Program-made: the position numbers and the translations under genes | Shown here: positions 9,348 through 17,101 of the stretch, in pieces | Layout of the letters: each line of letters starts with the position of its first letter | Numbering within the stretch: position 1 is the stretch's first letter | The notes under the pieces: generated by a model | Database searches by the model: none | The model's input: only the letters and a program-made list of their open reading frames with translations | What the model was told of the DNA's origin: nothing | Assembly (NCBI GenBank): GCA_040881985.1 | Contig: JBBECE010000009.1 | Coordinates: 62,001-126,000 of the forward strand | Direction: 5' to 3' | Length of the DNA stretch: 64,000 bases | From: JBBECE01 sp040881985 | Lineage (GTDB): Bacteria > Pseudomonadota > Alphaproteobacteria > Rhizobiales > Devosiaceae

Positions 9348-9842
9348 TTAGCGGTTGTCCGTGCCGCGCGCATGCTGGAGACGGTCGAGAGCGCCTTGCA
9401 GCACGTAGCCGGCGGCGAGCTTGTCGACGATTTCGGCGCGGCGGGCCCGGCTCAAATCGGCTTCGAGCATGGTGCGGGTGACCGCGAGGGTCGACAACCG
9501 CTCGTCCCAAAAACCGATAGGTAGCGGCGACCGTGCGCCAAAATTTCGGGCGAAGGCGCGGGCCGATTGGGCGCTCGGGCCCTCCGAGCCGTCCATGTTG
9601 AGTGGCAGGCCGACGATCAGCCCGACGACCGAATGCTCTTCGACCAGCGTGTTGAGCCGCTCGGCGTCGAGGGTGAACTGTTTGCGCCGGATCGTCTCCA
9701 GCGGGGTCGCGATGGTCTGCCGAGTATCGGAGAGCGCGACCCCGATGGTCTTCGAGCCGAGATCGAGACCCATCAGCCGGCCGGAAGCCGGCAGGATCCC
9801 GGCAAGCTCGTTTTCGGGATTGGACGTTGGTTGGCTTGGCAT
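9348..9842 (-). CDS. ruvX: RuvX/YqgF family RNase H-like nuclease
   Basis: 164-residue protein of the YqgF family, thought to process the 5' end of pre-16S rRNA and annotated as putative Holliday junction resolvase RuvX. The first acidic strand is MGLDLGSKTIGVALSD (about residues 24-39). GLIVGLPLNMDG and the third motif FWDERLSTLAV follow, with a C-terminal D-K-LAAGYVLQGALD helix. The catalytic acidic residues are present. A start at the internal Met24 would also give a complete domain. It is divergent from gatC. Confidence 0.9.
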   Translation of the reverse strand: MPSQPTSNPENELAGILPASGRLMGLDLGSKTIGVALSDTRQTIATPLETIRRKQFTLDAERLNTLVEEHSVVGLIVGLPLNMDGSEGPSAQSARAFARNFGARSPLPIGFWDERLSTLAVTRTMLEADLSRARRAEIVDKLAAGYVLQGALDRLQHARGTDNR

Positions 9843-10064
9843 CGGCGGTTATGGTGCGCCGCAAGGCGAGGTGGAAGCAATCGGATTCACCTACATGCGG
9901 ATCATCTGGTTGGCGGCGCGTTCGCGGACCTGGCGGTGGGGGACTGCCGCTACAGGTGCTCGAGCCGGGCATGGCGCTTGGGGCCCGGGCTCCCCGCAGT
10001 TGTAAGACCCTCGGTCCATTGCTAAAAGCGGCGCGAAGCCAAGGCTTTCACTCAGGAGCAGATC

Positions 10065-10352
10065 ATGGCGGTTGACGCCGATACCGTGCGCCGCATCGGC
10101 AGGCTGGCGCGCATCCGCATCGACACCAACGACCTCGACGGGCTCGCTGGCGAGCTCAATCGCATCCTCGGCTTTGTCGAACAGCTCAACGAGGTCGATG
10201 TCGAGGGGGTCGAGCCCATGACCTCGGTCACCCCGATGCAGCTGCGGCGCCGCACCGACAAGGTGACCGACGGCGGGCAGCCCGAGAAAATCGTCGCCAA
10301 TGCCCCGCTCGCCGAGGACAATTTCTTCGTCGTGCCGAAAGTCGTTGAGTAG
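10065..10352 (+). CDS. gatC: Asp-tRNA(Asn)/Glu-tRNA(Gln) amidotransferase subunit C
   Basis: 95-residue subunit that stabilises GatA in the GatCAB complex, which converts mischarged Glu-tRNA(Gln) and Asp-tRNA(Asn) to the correct aminoacyl-tRNAs. It has the typical VRRIGRLARIRI N-terminus, LNRILGFVEQLNEVDVEGVEPMTS-type centre (given in parts: LNRILGFVEQL, EGVEPMTS) and a DNFFVVPKVVE end. AGGAG lies about 7 nt before the ATG. The 222 bp between it and divergent ruvX hold presumed promoters, but no clear hexamers were identified. Confidence 0.95.
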   Translation: MAVDADTVRRIGRLARIRIDTNDLDGLAGELNRILGFVEQLNEVDVEGVEPMTSVTPMQLRRRTDKVTDGGQPEKIVANAPLAEDNFFVVPKVVE

Positions 10353-10358
10353 CGGCCG

Positions 10359-10814
10359 ATGGCAGTCCGGGTCGATCAGGAAACGCCGTTGCAGGACGAG
10401 GTTCGCGCGCTTATCGCCGAGCTCAACGCCTACCTCCTGACGCTGACCCCGCCGGAAGCGGTCTTTCACATGACCGTCGAGGAGATGGCGAAGATCGATA
10501 CCACCGTCTTCGTCGCGCGCGATGAGGCGGGCAGGGCGATCGGAATCGGCGCGCTCAGGCGTCACGGGGCGATCGGCGAGGTCAAGCGCATGTATACCCG
10601 CCCCGAGGAGCGGGGAAAGGGGATCGGGCGGACGATCCTCAACGCCATATTGCACCAGTCGCGCGCCGAAGGCCTGCGGCGGATGGTGCTTGAAACCGGC
10701 ACAAGACATCCGGAAGCCTGGCGACTCTACGAACGCGCCGGCTTCAAGCGGTGCGGGCCGGTGCTCGACTATCCCGACACCGGGCACTCGATTTTTTATG
10801 AACTGGCGCTTTAG
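10359..10814 (+). CDS. GNAT family N-acetyltransferase
   Basis: 151-residue GCN5-related acetyltransferase. The acetyl-CoA loop is RPEERGKGIGRTIL (motif A, R/Q-x-x-G-x-G/A), followed by EAWRLYERAGFKRCGPV near the C-terminus. The substrate is unknown. It lies 6 bp after gatC and 22 bp before gatA and is thus embedded in the amidotransferase operon; functional coupling to tRNA amidation is not implied by sequence. The closest general type is the YjgM/PhnO-like single-domain GNATs. Confidence 0.85.
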   Translation: MAVRVDQETPLQDEVRALIAELNAYLLTLTPPEAVFHMTVEEMAKIDTTVFVARDEAGRAIGIGALRRHGAIGEVKRMYTRPEERGKGIGRTILNAILHQSRAEGLRRMVLETGTRHPEAWRLYERAGFKRCGPVLDYPDTGHSIFYELAL

Positions 10815-10836
10815 GCGCCGCTTTGGGGACAAGCCG

Positions 10837-12321
10837 TTGACCGAGCTGACGAAACTAGGCCTTGCTTCATTGCGGGACGGGCTGAAGCAGAAATCCTTCA
10901 GCGCGGCCGAGGCGACCGAGGCCTATCTCGCGGCGATCTCGAAGGCCAAAGCCCTCAATGCCTATGTCGCCGTGACCGCCGACCAAGCGCGGACGATGGC
11001 CAAAGCGAGCGATGCGAGGCTCGCCAAAGGCGAGGGCGGGCCGCTCGAGGGCGTGCCGCTCGGCATCAAGGACCTTTTCGCGACCAAGGGCGTTCATACC
11101 CAGGCGGGCAGCCACATCCTCGACGGCTTCAAGCCGGAATACGAATCCTCCGTCACCGCCCGATTGTGGCGCGACGGGGCGGTGATGCTCGGCAAGCTCA
11201 ACATGGACGAGTTCGCCATGGGATCGTCGAACGAGACGTCGTATTACGGCCCGGTGGTCAATCCGTGGCGCGCCAATGGGTCGAACAAGGATCTGGTTCC
11301 CGGCGGCTCGTCCGGCGGCTCGGCGGCGGCGGTCTCGGGCTGGCTTTGCGCCGGGGCGACGGCAACCGATACCGGCGGTTCGATCCGCCAGCCCGCCGCC
11401 TTCACCGGCACGGTTGGCATCAAGCCGACCTATGGGCGCTGTTCGCGATGGGGGATCGTGGCCTTCGCCTCCTCGCTCGACCAAGCCGGCCCGATCGCCC
11501 GCACGGTCGAGGACGCGGCGATCATGCTCACGTCCATGGCCGGGTTCGACCCGAGGGATTCAACCAGCGCCGACCTGCCGGTCCCCGATTTCGCCGGTGC
11601 CGTCGAGCGCGGAGTGAAAGGGCTGACAATCGGGGTGCCACGCGAGTACCGGATGGAAGGGATGCCGGCGGAGATCGAGGCGCTGTGGACGCAGGGCCTC
11701 GCCTGGCTCAAGGAGGCGGGGGCAAAGGTCCGGAACATTTCGCTGCCGCACACCAAATACGCGCTTCCGGCCTACTACATTGTGGCGCTGGCCGAGGCGT
11801 CGTCCAACCTCGCCCGCTATGACGGGGTCAGATATGGCCTGCGGGTAACCGGACGCGACATTTCCGATATGTACGAGCTGACGCGGGCCGCGGGCTTTGG
11901 CCGGGAAGTCCGCCGCCGCATCATGATCGGCACCTATGTGCTGTCGGCCGGATACTACGACGCTTATTACAAGCGGGCGCAGAAGGTCAGGACGCTGATC
12001 AAGCGGGATTTCGAGGCCGTTTTCGCTGAAGGGGTCGATGCGATCGTTACCCCGGCGACGCCCTCGGCGGCGTTCGGTATCGCCGAGCAGGACATGAATG
12101 CCGACCCGGTGAAAATGTATCTCAACGATGTTTTTACGGTGACGGTGAATATGGCGGGCCTGCCCGGGATCGCGGTGCCGGCGGGCAAGAGCGGCGAAGG
12201 GCTGCCGCTCGGGCTGCAGGTCATCGGCCGGCCGTTCGACGAGGCGACGCTGTTCGCCACCGCCCGGGTCATCGAGCGCTCGCGCGGCATGGACTTCGCC
12301 CCGCAGCCGTGGTGGATTTGA
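10837..12321 (+). CDS. gatA: Asp-tRNA(Asn)/Glu-tRNA(Gln) amidotransferase subunit A
   Basis: 494-residue amidase subunit that releases ammonia from glutamine for GatB. It shows the Ser-cisSer-Lys triad of the amidase signature family: lysine in GVPLGIKDLFATKG, cis-serine in PGGSSGGSAAAV, nucleophile in TDTGGSIRQPA. The start is TTG (LTELTKLGL) with GGGGA about 8 nt upstream. An ATG 36 nt further upstream overlaps the preceding GNAT gene and adds basic residues not typical of the family. Length matches the family norm. Confidence 0.96.
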   Translation: MTELTKLGLASLRDGLKQKSFSAAEATEAYLAAISKAKALNAYVAVTADQARTMAKASDARLAKGEGGPLEGVPLGIKDLFATKGVHTQAGSHILDGFKPEYESSVTARLWRDGAVMLGKLNMDEFAMGSSNETSYYGPVVNPWRANGSNKDLVPGGSSGGSAAAVSGWLCAGATATDTGGSIRQPAAFTGTVGIKPTYGRCSRWGIVAFASSLDQAGPIARTVEDAAIMLTSMAGFDPRDSTSADLPVPDFAGAVERGVKGLTIGVPREYRMEGMPAEIEALWTQGLAWLKEAGAKVRNISLPHTKYALPAYYIVALAEASSNLARYDGVRYGLRVTGRDISDMYELTRAAGFGREVRRRIMIGTYVLSAGYYDAYYKRAQKVRTLIKRDFEAVFAEGVDAIVTPATPSAAFGIAEQDMNADPVKMYLNDVFTVTVNMAGLPGIAVPAGKSGEGLPLGLQVIGRPFDEATLFATARVIERSRGMDFAPQPWWI

Positions 12322-12324
12322 ACG

Positions 12325-12633
12325 ATGGACCAACGGCTTGCCGACTTCGATCGTCGCGATCCGCCCGCCGGGCTCACCCCGCCACAGCAGGCGCTGTGGT
12401 GGCTCAAAAAGGGTGGGTTGAAGATGGGCGCCGAATGGGAAACGGCACATCGGCTCCTGCAGCTCGAAGAAGGCATGCACGACTTCGATTGGGTGCATGC
12501 GCTCGCCCACTGGATCGAGGCCGATTTCGGCAATTCCGACTATTGGTACCGGCGTTGCGGCGAGCGGCGACAAACCGCCTCGGTCGCGGAGGAATGGGCG
12601 CATATCGCCGAGGCGCTGTCGGCGAAACCCTGA
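12325..12633 (+). CDS. Small conserved hypothetical protein
   Basis: 102-residue, Trp-rich soluble protein starting 3 nt after the gatA stop. It contains PPQQALWWLKKGGLKMGAEW and a C-terminal WVHALAHWIEADFGNSDYWY block. No signal peptide, membrane segment or known catalytic motif is seen. Similar small proteins beside gatA occur in Hyphomicrobiales, from my recollection of the region. The tight spacing suggests translational coupling with gatA; the function is unknown. Confidence 0.75.
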   Translation: MDQRLADFDRRDPPAGLTPPQQALWWLKKGGLKMGAEWETAHRLLQLEEGMHDFDWVHALAHWIEADFGNSDYWYRRCGERRQTASVAEEWAHIAEALSAKP

Positions 12634-12726
12634 CGCTGTGACCCGGGCGCGTCAGCTGCGTCCTCGATTGAGGCGCCGGCGGGATTGGGACTAGGCGGAA
12701 GCTTTGCGCCGACTTATCTTCGCCCC

Positions 12727-13062
12727 ATGACCGCGCTCCAACTGCCCCATGTCACCCTCAAACGCCCGAGCGAATGCCGGACCAAGGACGAGGTCCGCGC
12801 CGAAATCGACCGCCTGGATCAAGTGCTTATAGGGCTGTTCGCCGAGCGGCACACCTACGTGCACCGGATCGCCGAGATCAAGGAGCGGGTGGAGGAGGCA
12901 TATGACCAGGCGCGGGTTGACGCGGTGCTCACCAAGGTGCGGGAGCGGGCCCGCGCCCACCGGCTCGATCCCGACCAGGCGGAACTGCTGTGGCGGACGC
13001 TGATCGACTGGAACATCAATTTCGAAAAGGGCATCATCTCGGCCCGGCATCCGGAGGACTGA
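12727..13062 (+). CDS. Chorismate mutase, AroQ class
   Basis: 111-residue all-helical chorismate mutase converting chorismate to prephenate for Phe/Tyr synthesis. The start is the ATG giving MTALQLPHV; a longer in-frame version from 12685 adds 14 unlikely residues. Signature residues lie in VRAEIDRLDQVLIGLFAERH (helix 1 Arg and Asp), IAEIKERV (Lys of the active site), RVDAVLTKVRERARAHRLDP, and the last helix LLWRTLIDWNINFE. Monofunctional with no regulatory domain. It sits between the gatA neighbourhood and a GNAT gene. Confidence 0.87.
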   Translation: MTALQLPHVTLKRPSECRTKDEVRAEIDRLDQVLIGLFAERHTYVHRIAEIKERVEEAYDQARVDAVLTKVRERARAHRLDPDQAELLWRTLIDWNINFEKGIISARHPED

Positions 13063-13072
13063 AGGGGAAATA

Positions 13073-13576
13073 ATGGTTGCGCAGCTTACACTTAGGCCCG
13101 CCCATATCGCCGAGACCGCGCGCCTCGGCATGCTCGCCTACAGGGGCTGGGAGGCCTCCCTGATGGGGTTTTTTCCGGACGGAAAACTGAGCCGGGAAAA
13201 GATGAAAGTCGAGCTCGTGCTTTACTGCATCGGAGCGCTGGAAAGGCTTACGGTTGCTGAGAAAGATGGCGAGCTCGCCGGCTGGGCGGCACGCGAGGCG
13301 AACTACGTTCCCTACCTCTGGATCGCCCCGACCATGCAGCGCGAAGGCATTGGTTCTACTCTCTTATTTCAGCTGGAGGCGGACATGATCGCGGCCGGGC
13401 ACCGGCGGGCGGTCCTGGACACGATCGCGGCGCACGAAGCGGCGATCCGCTTCTACCAGCGGGCCGGATATGAAATCGTCCAGCGCGGCCAATCACTTAC
13501 GAGGACCGGCCGGATGAGCGTCGAAAAGGTGCGGCTGATAAAGGTACTCAAAAACGTCGCGCACAACCAAGGGTAA
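13073..13576 (+). CDS. GNAT family N-acetyltransferase
   Basis: 167-residue acetyltransferase with the acetyl-CoA motif WIAPTMQREGIGSTLLFQLE and a terminal EAAIRFYQRAGYEIVQRG segment. The acceptor is unknown. It starts 10 bp after the chorismate mutase with GGGGA about 6 nt before the ATG. It is not closely similar to the GNAT upstream of gatA, so a recent tandem duplication is unlikely. Confidence 0.85.
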   Translation: MVAQLTLRPAHIAETARLGMLAYRGWEASLMGFFPDGKLSREKMKVELVLYCIGALERLTVAEKDGELAGWAAREANYVPYLWIAPTMQREGIGSTLLFQLEADMIAAGHRRAVLDTIAAHEAAIRFYQRAGYEIVQRGQSLTRTGRMSVEKVRLIKVLKNVAHNQG

Positions 13577-13644
13577 TTTCGGCGAACTTCTGTGGTTGTA
13601 TCGCGTTATTCCATGAACTTCTGCCAAGTCTGCGCTGAGTTCCC

Positions 13645-15123
13645 ATGACCCTCATCGACACCCGCATTCCGAACCCGAAAAACTTCGTCCGCGGCGCGAC
13701 CGGCGATTGGGAAATCGTCATCGGCATGGAAGTGCATGCGCAGGTGACCTCCGAGTCGAAACTTTTCTCCGGCGCCTCGACTGAATTTGGGTCGCCGCCC
13801 AACGCCAATGTGAGTTTCGTCGATGCGGCGATGCCGGGCATGCTGCCGGTGATCAACGACGAATGCGTCAAGCAGGCGGTCAGGACCGGGCTGGGGCTGA
13901 AGGCGAAGATCAACAAGCGCTCGGTGTTCGACCGGAAGAACTACTTCTATCCTGACCTGCCGCAGGGCTATCAGATTTCGCAATATCTCGAGCCGATCGT
14001 CGGCGAGGGCAAGGTCAGGCTCGACACCGGGGAGGGCGAGGTCGAGATCGGCATCGAGCGGCTGCATCTCGAACAGGACGCCGGCAAATCGATTCACGAC
14101 CAGCATCCTTCGAATAGCTATGTCGATCTCAATCGCTCGGGCGTGGCGCTGATGGAAATTGTCTCGAAGCCCGATCTCAGGTCGGCGGAAGAGGCGCGCG
14201 CGTATCTGACGAAACTGCGCACGATCCTCCGCTATCTCGGGACGTGCGACGGAAATATGGAGCAGGGCTCGATGCGCGCCGACGTCAATGTGTCGGTCAG
14301 GCGGCCGGGCGGGGCGTTCGGCACCAGATGCGAAATCAAGAACGTCAATTCCGTGCGCTTTGCCGGCCAGGCGATCGACTATGAAGCGCGGCGGCAGGTC
14401 GATCTGATCGAGGACGGCGGCACCGTCGATCAAGAGACGCGGCTGTTCGATGCGAAATCGGGCAAGACGCGGGCGATGCGCACCAAAGAGGAAGCGCACG
14501 ACTATCGCTATTTCCCCGACCCGGATTTGTTGCCGCTCGAATTCGACGATGCGTTCATCGAGGCGCTGCGGGTGGAGCTGCCGGAATTGCCGGACGAGAA
14601 GAAGGCGCGGTTTGTGCGCGAGTTCGGGATCACCCCCTACGACGCCGGCGTGCTGACGATGGATCGGGCCTCGGCGGATTTCTTCGAGTCGGTGGCGGCG
14701 GGGCGCGACGGCAAGATCGCCGCCAACTGGGTGATCAACGAGCTGTTCGGGCGATTGAACAGGGAGGGGCTCGACATCGCGGCGTCGCCGATCGGCGCGG
14801 GGCAGCTCGGGGCGATCGTTGCGCTGATCGGAGCGGGCGAGATTTCCGGCAAGATCGGCAAGGAGCTGTTCGAGATCGTCTGGTCGGAGGGGGGCGATCC
14901 GAAGGCCATCGTCGCCTCGCGCGGCATGGCGCAGGTGACGGATGTGTCTGCGATCGAGGCGGCGGTCGATCGCATCATCGCGGCCAATCCCGGCCAGGCC
15001 GAGGCGGCGAAATCCAAGCCGGGGCTGCTCGGCTGGTTCGTCGGGCAGGTGATGAAGGAGACCGGCGGCAAAGCCAATCCGCAGGCGGTGAACGAGGTGC
15101 TGCGGAAGAGGCTGGGGGTTTAG
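13645..15123 (+). CDS. gatB: Asp-tRNA(Asn)/Glu-tRNA(Gln) amidotransferase subunit B
   Basis: 492-residue kinase/transamidase subunit that phosphorylates the mischarged tRNA-bound side chain and attacks it with ammonia from GatA. It has EIVIGMEVHAQVTSESKLFSG, the cradle-domain signature LNRSGVALMEIVSKPDLRS, MRADVNVSVR, and the C-terminal YqeY-like tail domain ending NPQAVNEVLRKRLGV. Length and ends are complete. The foreign patch begins directly after its stop codon. Confidence 0.97.
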   Translation: MTLIDTRIPNPKNFVRGATGDWEIVIGMEVHAQVTSESKLFSGASTEFGSPPNANVSFVDAAMPGMLPVINDECVKQAVRTGLGLKAKINKRSVFDRKNYFYPDLPQGYQISQYLEPIVGEGKVRLDTGEGEVEIGIERLHLEQDAGKSIHDQHPSNSYVDLNRSGVALMEIVSKPDLRSAEEARAYLTKLRTILRYLGTCDGNMEQGSMRADVNVSVRRPGGAFGTRCEIKNVNSVRFAGQAIDYEARRQVDLIEDGGTVDQETRLFDAKSGKTRAMRTKEEAHDYRYFPDPDLLPLEFDDAFIEALRVELPELPDEKKARFVREFGITPYDAGVLTMDRASADFFESVAAGRDGKIAANWVINELFGRLNREGLDIAASPIGAGQLGAIVALIGAGEISGKIGKELFEIVWSEGGDPKAIVASRGMAQVTDVSAIEAAVDRIIAANPGQAEAAKSKPGLLGWFVGQVMKETGGKANPQAVNEVLRKRLGV

Positions 15124-15343
15124 GGGTGCGTTCTTGAGTGTGGTTCACCACAAACTGCCGAAGGAGGTGCGGGGTCTAATTCGTGCCCGCCACCAACTTC
15201 GGAGTCGGTACGCAACCATGGGGTTAAGCGGCCTTATGTAGCAAGAGCACCAAGCCAGAAGCGCGGGGTAGTCCCGTGAAGGAGGCTCCGGTGTAGAGGG
15301 CCGCCCTGTGAGGGCGTTGGCGGCGCTTGCCGCAATCATTTTG
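15124..15343 (+). other. Non-coding junction between gatB and the mobile patch
   Basis: 220 bp with no convincing gene. Just after the gatB stop comes GGGTGCGTTCTTGAG and the palindrome TGTGGTTCACCACA (15139-15152), which may be the left end of the IS1595-related patch. The perfect hairpin GCCCTGTGAGGGC (15303-15315) lies past the end of the minus-strand membrane protein gene and could be its terminator, although no T-run follows. The stretch between looks conserved in style but I cannot name it. Confidence 0.35.
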
Positions 15344-16174
15344 CTAATTGGATTCGTTGCCTTCGTTAGTCGCGGAGAGGCCATAAAGCGTTCCGCGCTT
15401 GTAGAGTTTGTACCGGTAGTTGGTGAACCGTTCCTTTTTGAAAGCATCGGTGTATTCGATGCGACCGTTCAACCAAATTCCAGTGCCAGCCTCGAAAATC
15501 GCCGCGCACTGCTCAGGTGTCAAAACATCTTCCGTCTCGTCCGCAACATCCGTGTTGAATTGGACCTGAATCTCTTTGCTTGGATTCACAGTCCCACGGC
15601 TAGCGCCTTTGGGAGGAGAATGGTCAGTCGGCCCATGATCTGCGTCGTACCATTCAGCCTTGAGTCTCACATCATAGGCGGGCGTTTGGCCGTTATTCAT
15701 GGCGATCACATGCAAGGCAAACCGCCCCTTTTTCATCTCGTATTTGATGGAAGCGCTGGAGATTCCGACGTAGGCCCGAGTTTGCCGTTCATCGCTAATC
15801 CGGGTTTGGCGAAGGGTGAGCCCAAGGAGTCCCGCAGCAAAGAGCGCGGCAATGGCGGCAACCAATCCGCCCCACGCCATGATGGCCTGAGCCGGGGTAT
15901 CTCCCAAGGACAACCAATCCCAGAATCCGGTCGCATACTGGCTCTCGTATTGGGTGTCTCCGTTTTCGCTTTGATCGGTGCTTTCCTCACCCATCACTTG
16001 GGCAACCGATGGGACACCTTGCGAGGCGGCGTACTCGCCACCGTCATTGGTGTTGGCGGCACTTTGTTGTTGAGTTTCTGCCTGGCCTTCTTGCTGTTGG
16101 GAGTCCTCGGCTAGCGCGTGAAACGAAACGACTAGTCCAAATGCAGCGACTGCGAGCCAACGGCGCTTAGGCAT
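15344..16174 (-). CDS. Hypothetical membrane protein with signal peptide
   Basis: 276 residues. An N-terminal signal sequence (MPKRRWLAVAAFGLVVSFHA, residues 1-20) leads into a Gln/Glu/Ser-rich linker. A transmembrane helix follows at about 98-122 (MAWGGLVAAIAALFAAGLLG), then a soluble region with RAYVGISSASI. This TM-plus-RAYVG arrangement recurs in uncharacterised proteins on mobile DNA. Its start overlaps the DUF6471 gene by 43 bp. Base composition is visibly less GC-rich than neighbouring core genes, suggesting transfer. The function is unknown; a reading on the opposite strand of the same span has no family features. Confidence 0.65.
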   Translation of the reverse strand: MPKRRWLAVAAFGLVVSFHALAEDSQQQEGQAETQQQSAANTNDGGEYAASQGVPSVAQVMGEESTDQSENGDTQYESQYATGFWDWLSLGDTPAQAIMAWGGLVAAIAALFAAGLLGLTLRQTRISDERQTRAYVGISSASIKYEMKKGRFALHVIAMNNGQTPAYDVRLKAEWYDADHGPTDHSPPKGASRGTVNPSKEIQVQFNTDVADETEDVLTPEQCAAIFEAGTGIWLNGRIEYTDAFKKERFTNYRYKLYKRGTLYGLSATNEGNESN

Positions 16175-16374
16175 TGCAACAAGAAGGCCGCACTGAAGCC
16201 CCCACGGCTGATCTTGTTGTTCAGATTACGCTCCGTCTCGTGGATTCCCAACTCGCCTAGCTTGGCCGCTAGCTGGGAGTAGGTAACCCCCCGCTTCTTC
16301 AGTTCGGCCTTGAGCAGGTTCTTGGCCTTCGTCTCGTATTCCACGTTCACGGGCAGGTCTTTCCGGGTCACCAT
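16132..16374 (-). CDS. DUF6471 protein, putative HTH-type DNA-binding regulator
   Basis: 80-residue protein matching the DUF6471 pattern: AKNLLKAELKKRGVTYSQLA, then ETERNLNNKISRGGFSAAFL. The helical layout resembles an Xre-like helix-turn-helix (inference). GAGG lies 5-8 nt before the ATG. It is divergent from the dead IS1595 transposase, with two perfect palindromes between them, which suggests that it regulates itself and possibly the transposase promoter. It heads a two-gene unit with the overlapping membrane protein gene. Confidence 0.75.
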   Translation of the reverse strand: MVTRKDLPVNVEYETKAKNLLKAELKKRGVTYSQLAAKLGELGIHETERNLNNKISRGGFSAAFLLQCLSAVGSQSLHLD

Positions 16375-16386
16375 TTGGGCCTCTAA

Positions 16387-16408
16387 ATATCACCATATTC
16401 GGTGATAT
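16387..16408. promoter_or_regulatory. Palindromic operator candidate upstream of DUF6471
   Basis: ATATCACC (16387-16394), 6 bp, GGTGATAT (16401-16408): a perfect 8-bp inverted repeat 13 bp before the DUF6471 start. On the minus strand a plausible promoter (CTTGTA, 16 bp, TATATA) ends inside it, so a bound repressor would block transcription. Confidence 0.5.
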
Positions 16409-16414
16409 ATACCC

Positions 16415-16467
16415 TTGACTATGCCGGTACAAGTCTCCATATCCGGTGCACAAGATCACCGGATATG
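16415..16467 (+). promoter_or_regulatory. Transposase promoter and second palindrome
   Basis: TTGACT (16415-16420), 17 bp, CATATC (16438-16443) forms a plus-strand promoter for the transposase remnant. The -10 is also the first half of a perfect 11-bp inverted repeat, CATATCCGGTG (16438-16448), 8 bp, CACCGGATATG (16457-16467), which ends on the ATG region of the gene. Confidence 0.45.
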
Positions 16468-17085
16468 ATGACCATGACTTAGCATTTCCTCCTCTCCGCC
16501 AAGGCCCGGTCCCTTTCGCTAGGCCAGATTTACAGGGACGGGGAAGCCAAGGCGTACGAGACGTTCAAGGCTATCCGTTGGGCTGGCGAGCCGGTCTGCC
16601 CCAAGTGCGGCACCATTGGCGCGTACGAGATTGCCACGCGGCGCAAGTTCAAGTGCCGGGCCTGCCATCACCAGTTCAGCGTCACGAGCGGCACGATCTT
16701 CGCCAGCCGCAAAATGGCCTACGTCGATTTGCTCGCGGCGATCTGCATCTTCGTCAACGCGGCGAAGGGTCTTTCCGCCCTGCAACTCTCCCGCGATCTG
16801 AACGTGCAGTACAAAACCGCCTTCGTGCTGGCCCACAAAATCCGTGAGGCGCTGAAGGCCGAAGCAGATATGTCGCCGCTCACGGGTGACGTGGAAATCG
16901 ACGGTGCATTTTTCGGCCGTCACGTTCGCCCCGCCAATCTAAAATCAGAGCGCGTTGATCGTCGCCTTGCGGAACATCAAACCGGCAAGCGCCGCGTTGT
17001 GGTTGCGCTTCGCCAGCGCAAGGGCCGCACACTGGCCTTCGTTCGCAATGGCGAGCCTGAGGGCCTCGAGGGGGAGGTCCGATTC
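16468..17085 (+). pseudogene. IS1595-family transposase, nonsense-mutated and 3'-truncated
   Basis: The frame from ATG 16468 reads MTMT, then TAG at 16480-16482, then HFLLSAKARSLSL. Relatives typically have Gln there, so a CAG-to-TAG change is likely. Downstream the zinc ribbon (CPKCG...CRACHHQF), the KGLSALQLSRDL helix region, the first acidic motif VEIDGAFFG and VDRRLAEHQTGKRRVVVALR are intact. Family resemblance stops near FVRNGEPEGLE, about 100 residues short of the usual length, so the C-terminal catalytic residues and the right end of the element are lost. No nearby in-frame start allows bypass. The exact 3' limit is approximate. Confidence 0.8.
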
Positions 17086-17101
17086 GCCGCCCGCCGCGCC
17101 C

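Noticed and set aside
15145..15447. 100-codon minus-strand open frame after gatB
   Set aside because: It overlaps the membrane protein gene end and shows no ribosome site or recognisable domain, although its C-terminal part is oddly Arg/Trp-rich.
15308..16114. Plus-strand open frame of 268 codons over the membrane protein gene
   Set aside because: It has no family features beyond a hydrophobic start, while the minus-strand reading has a signal peptide, TM helix and recognisable RAYVG region and joins the DUF6471 gene.
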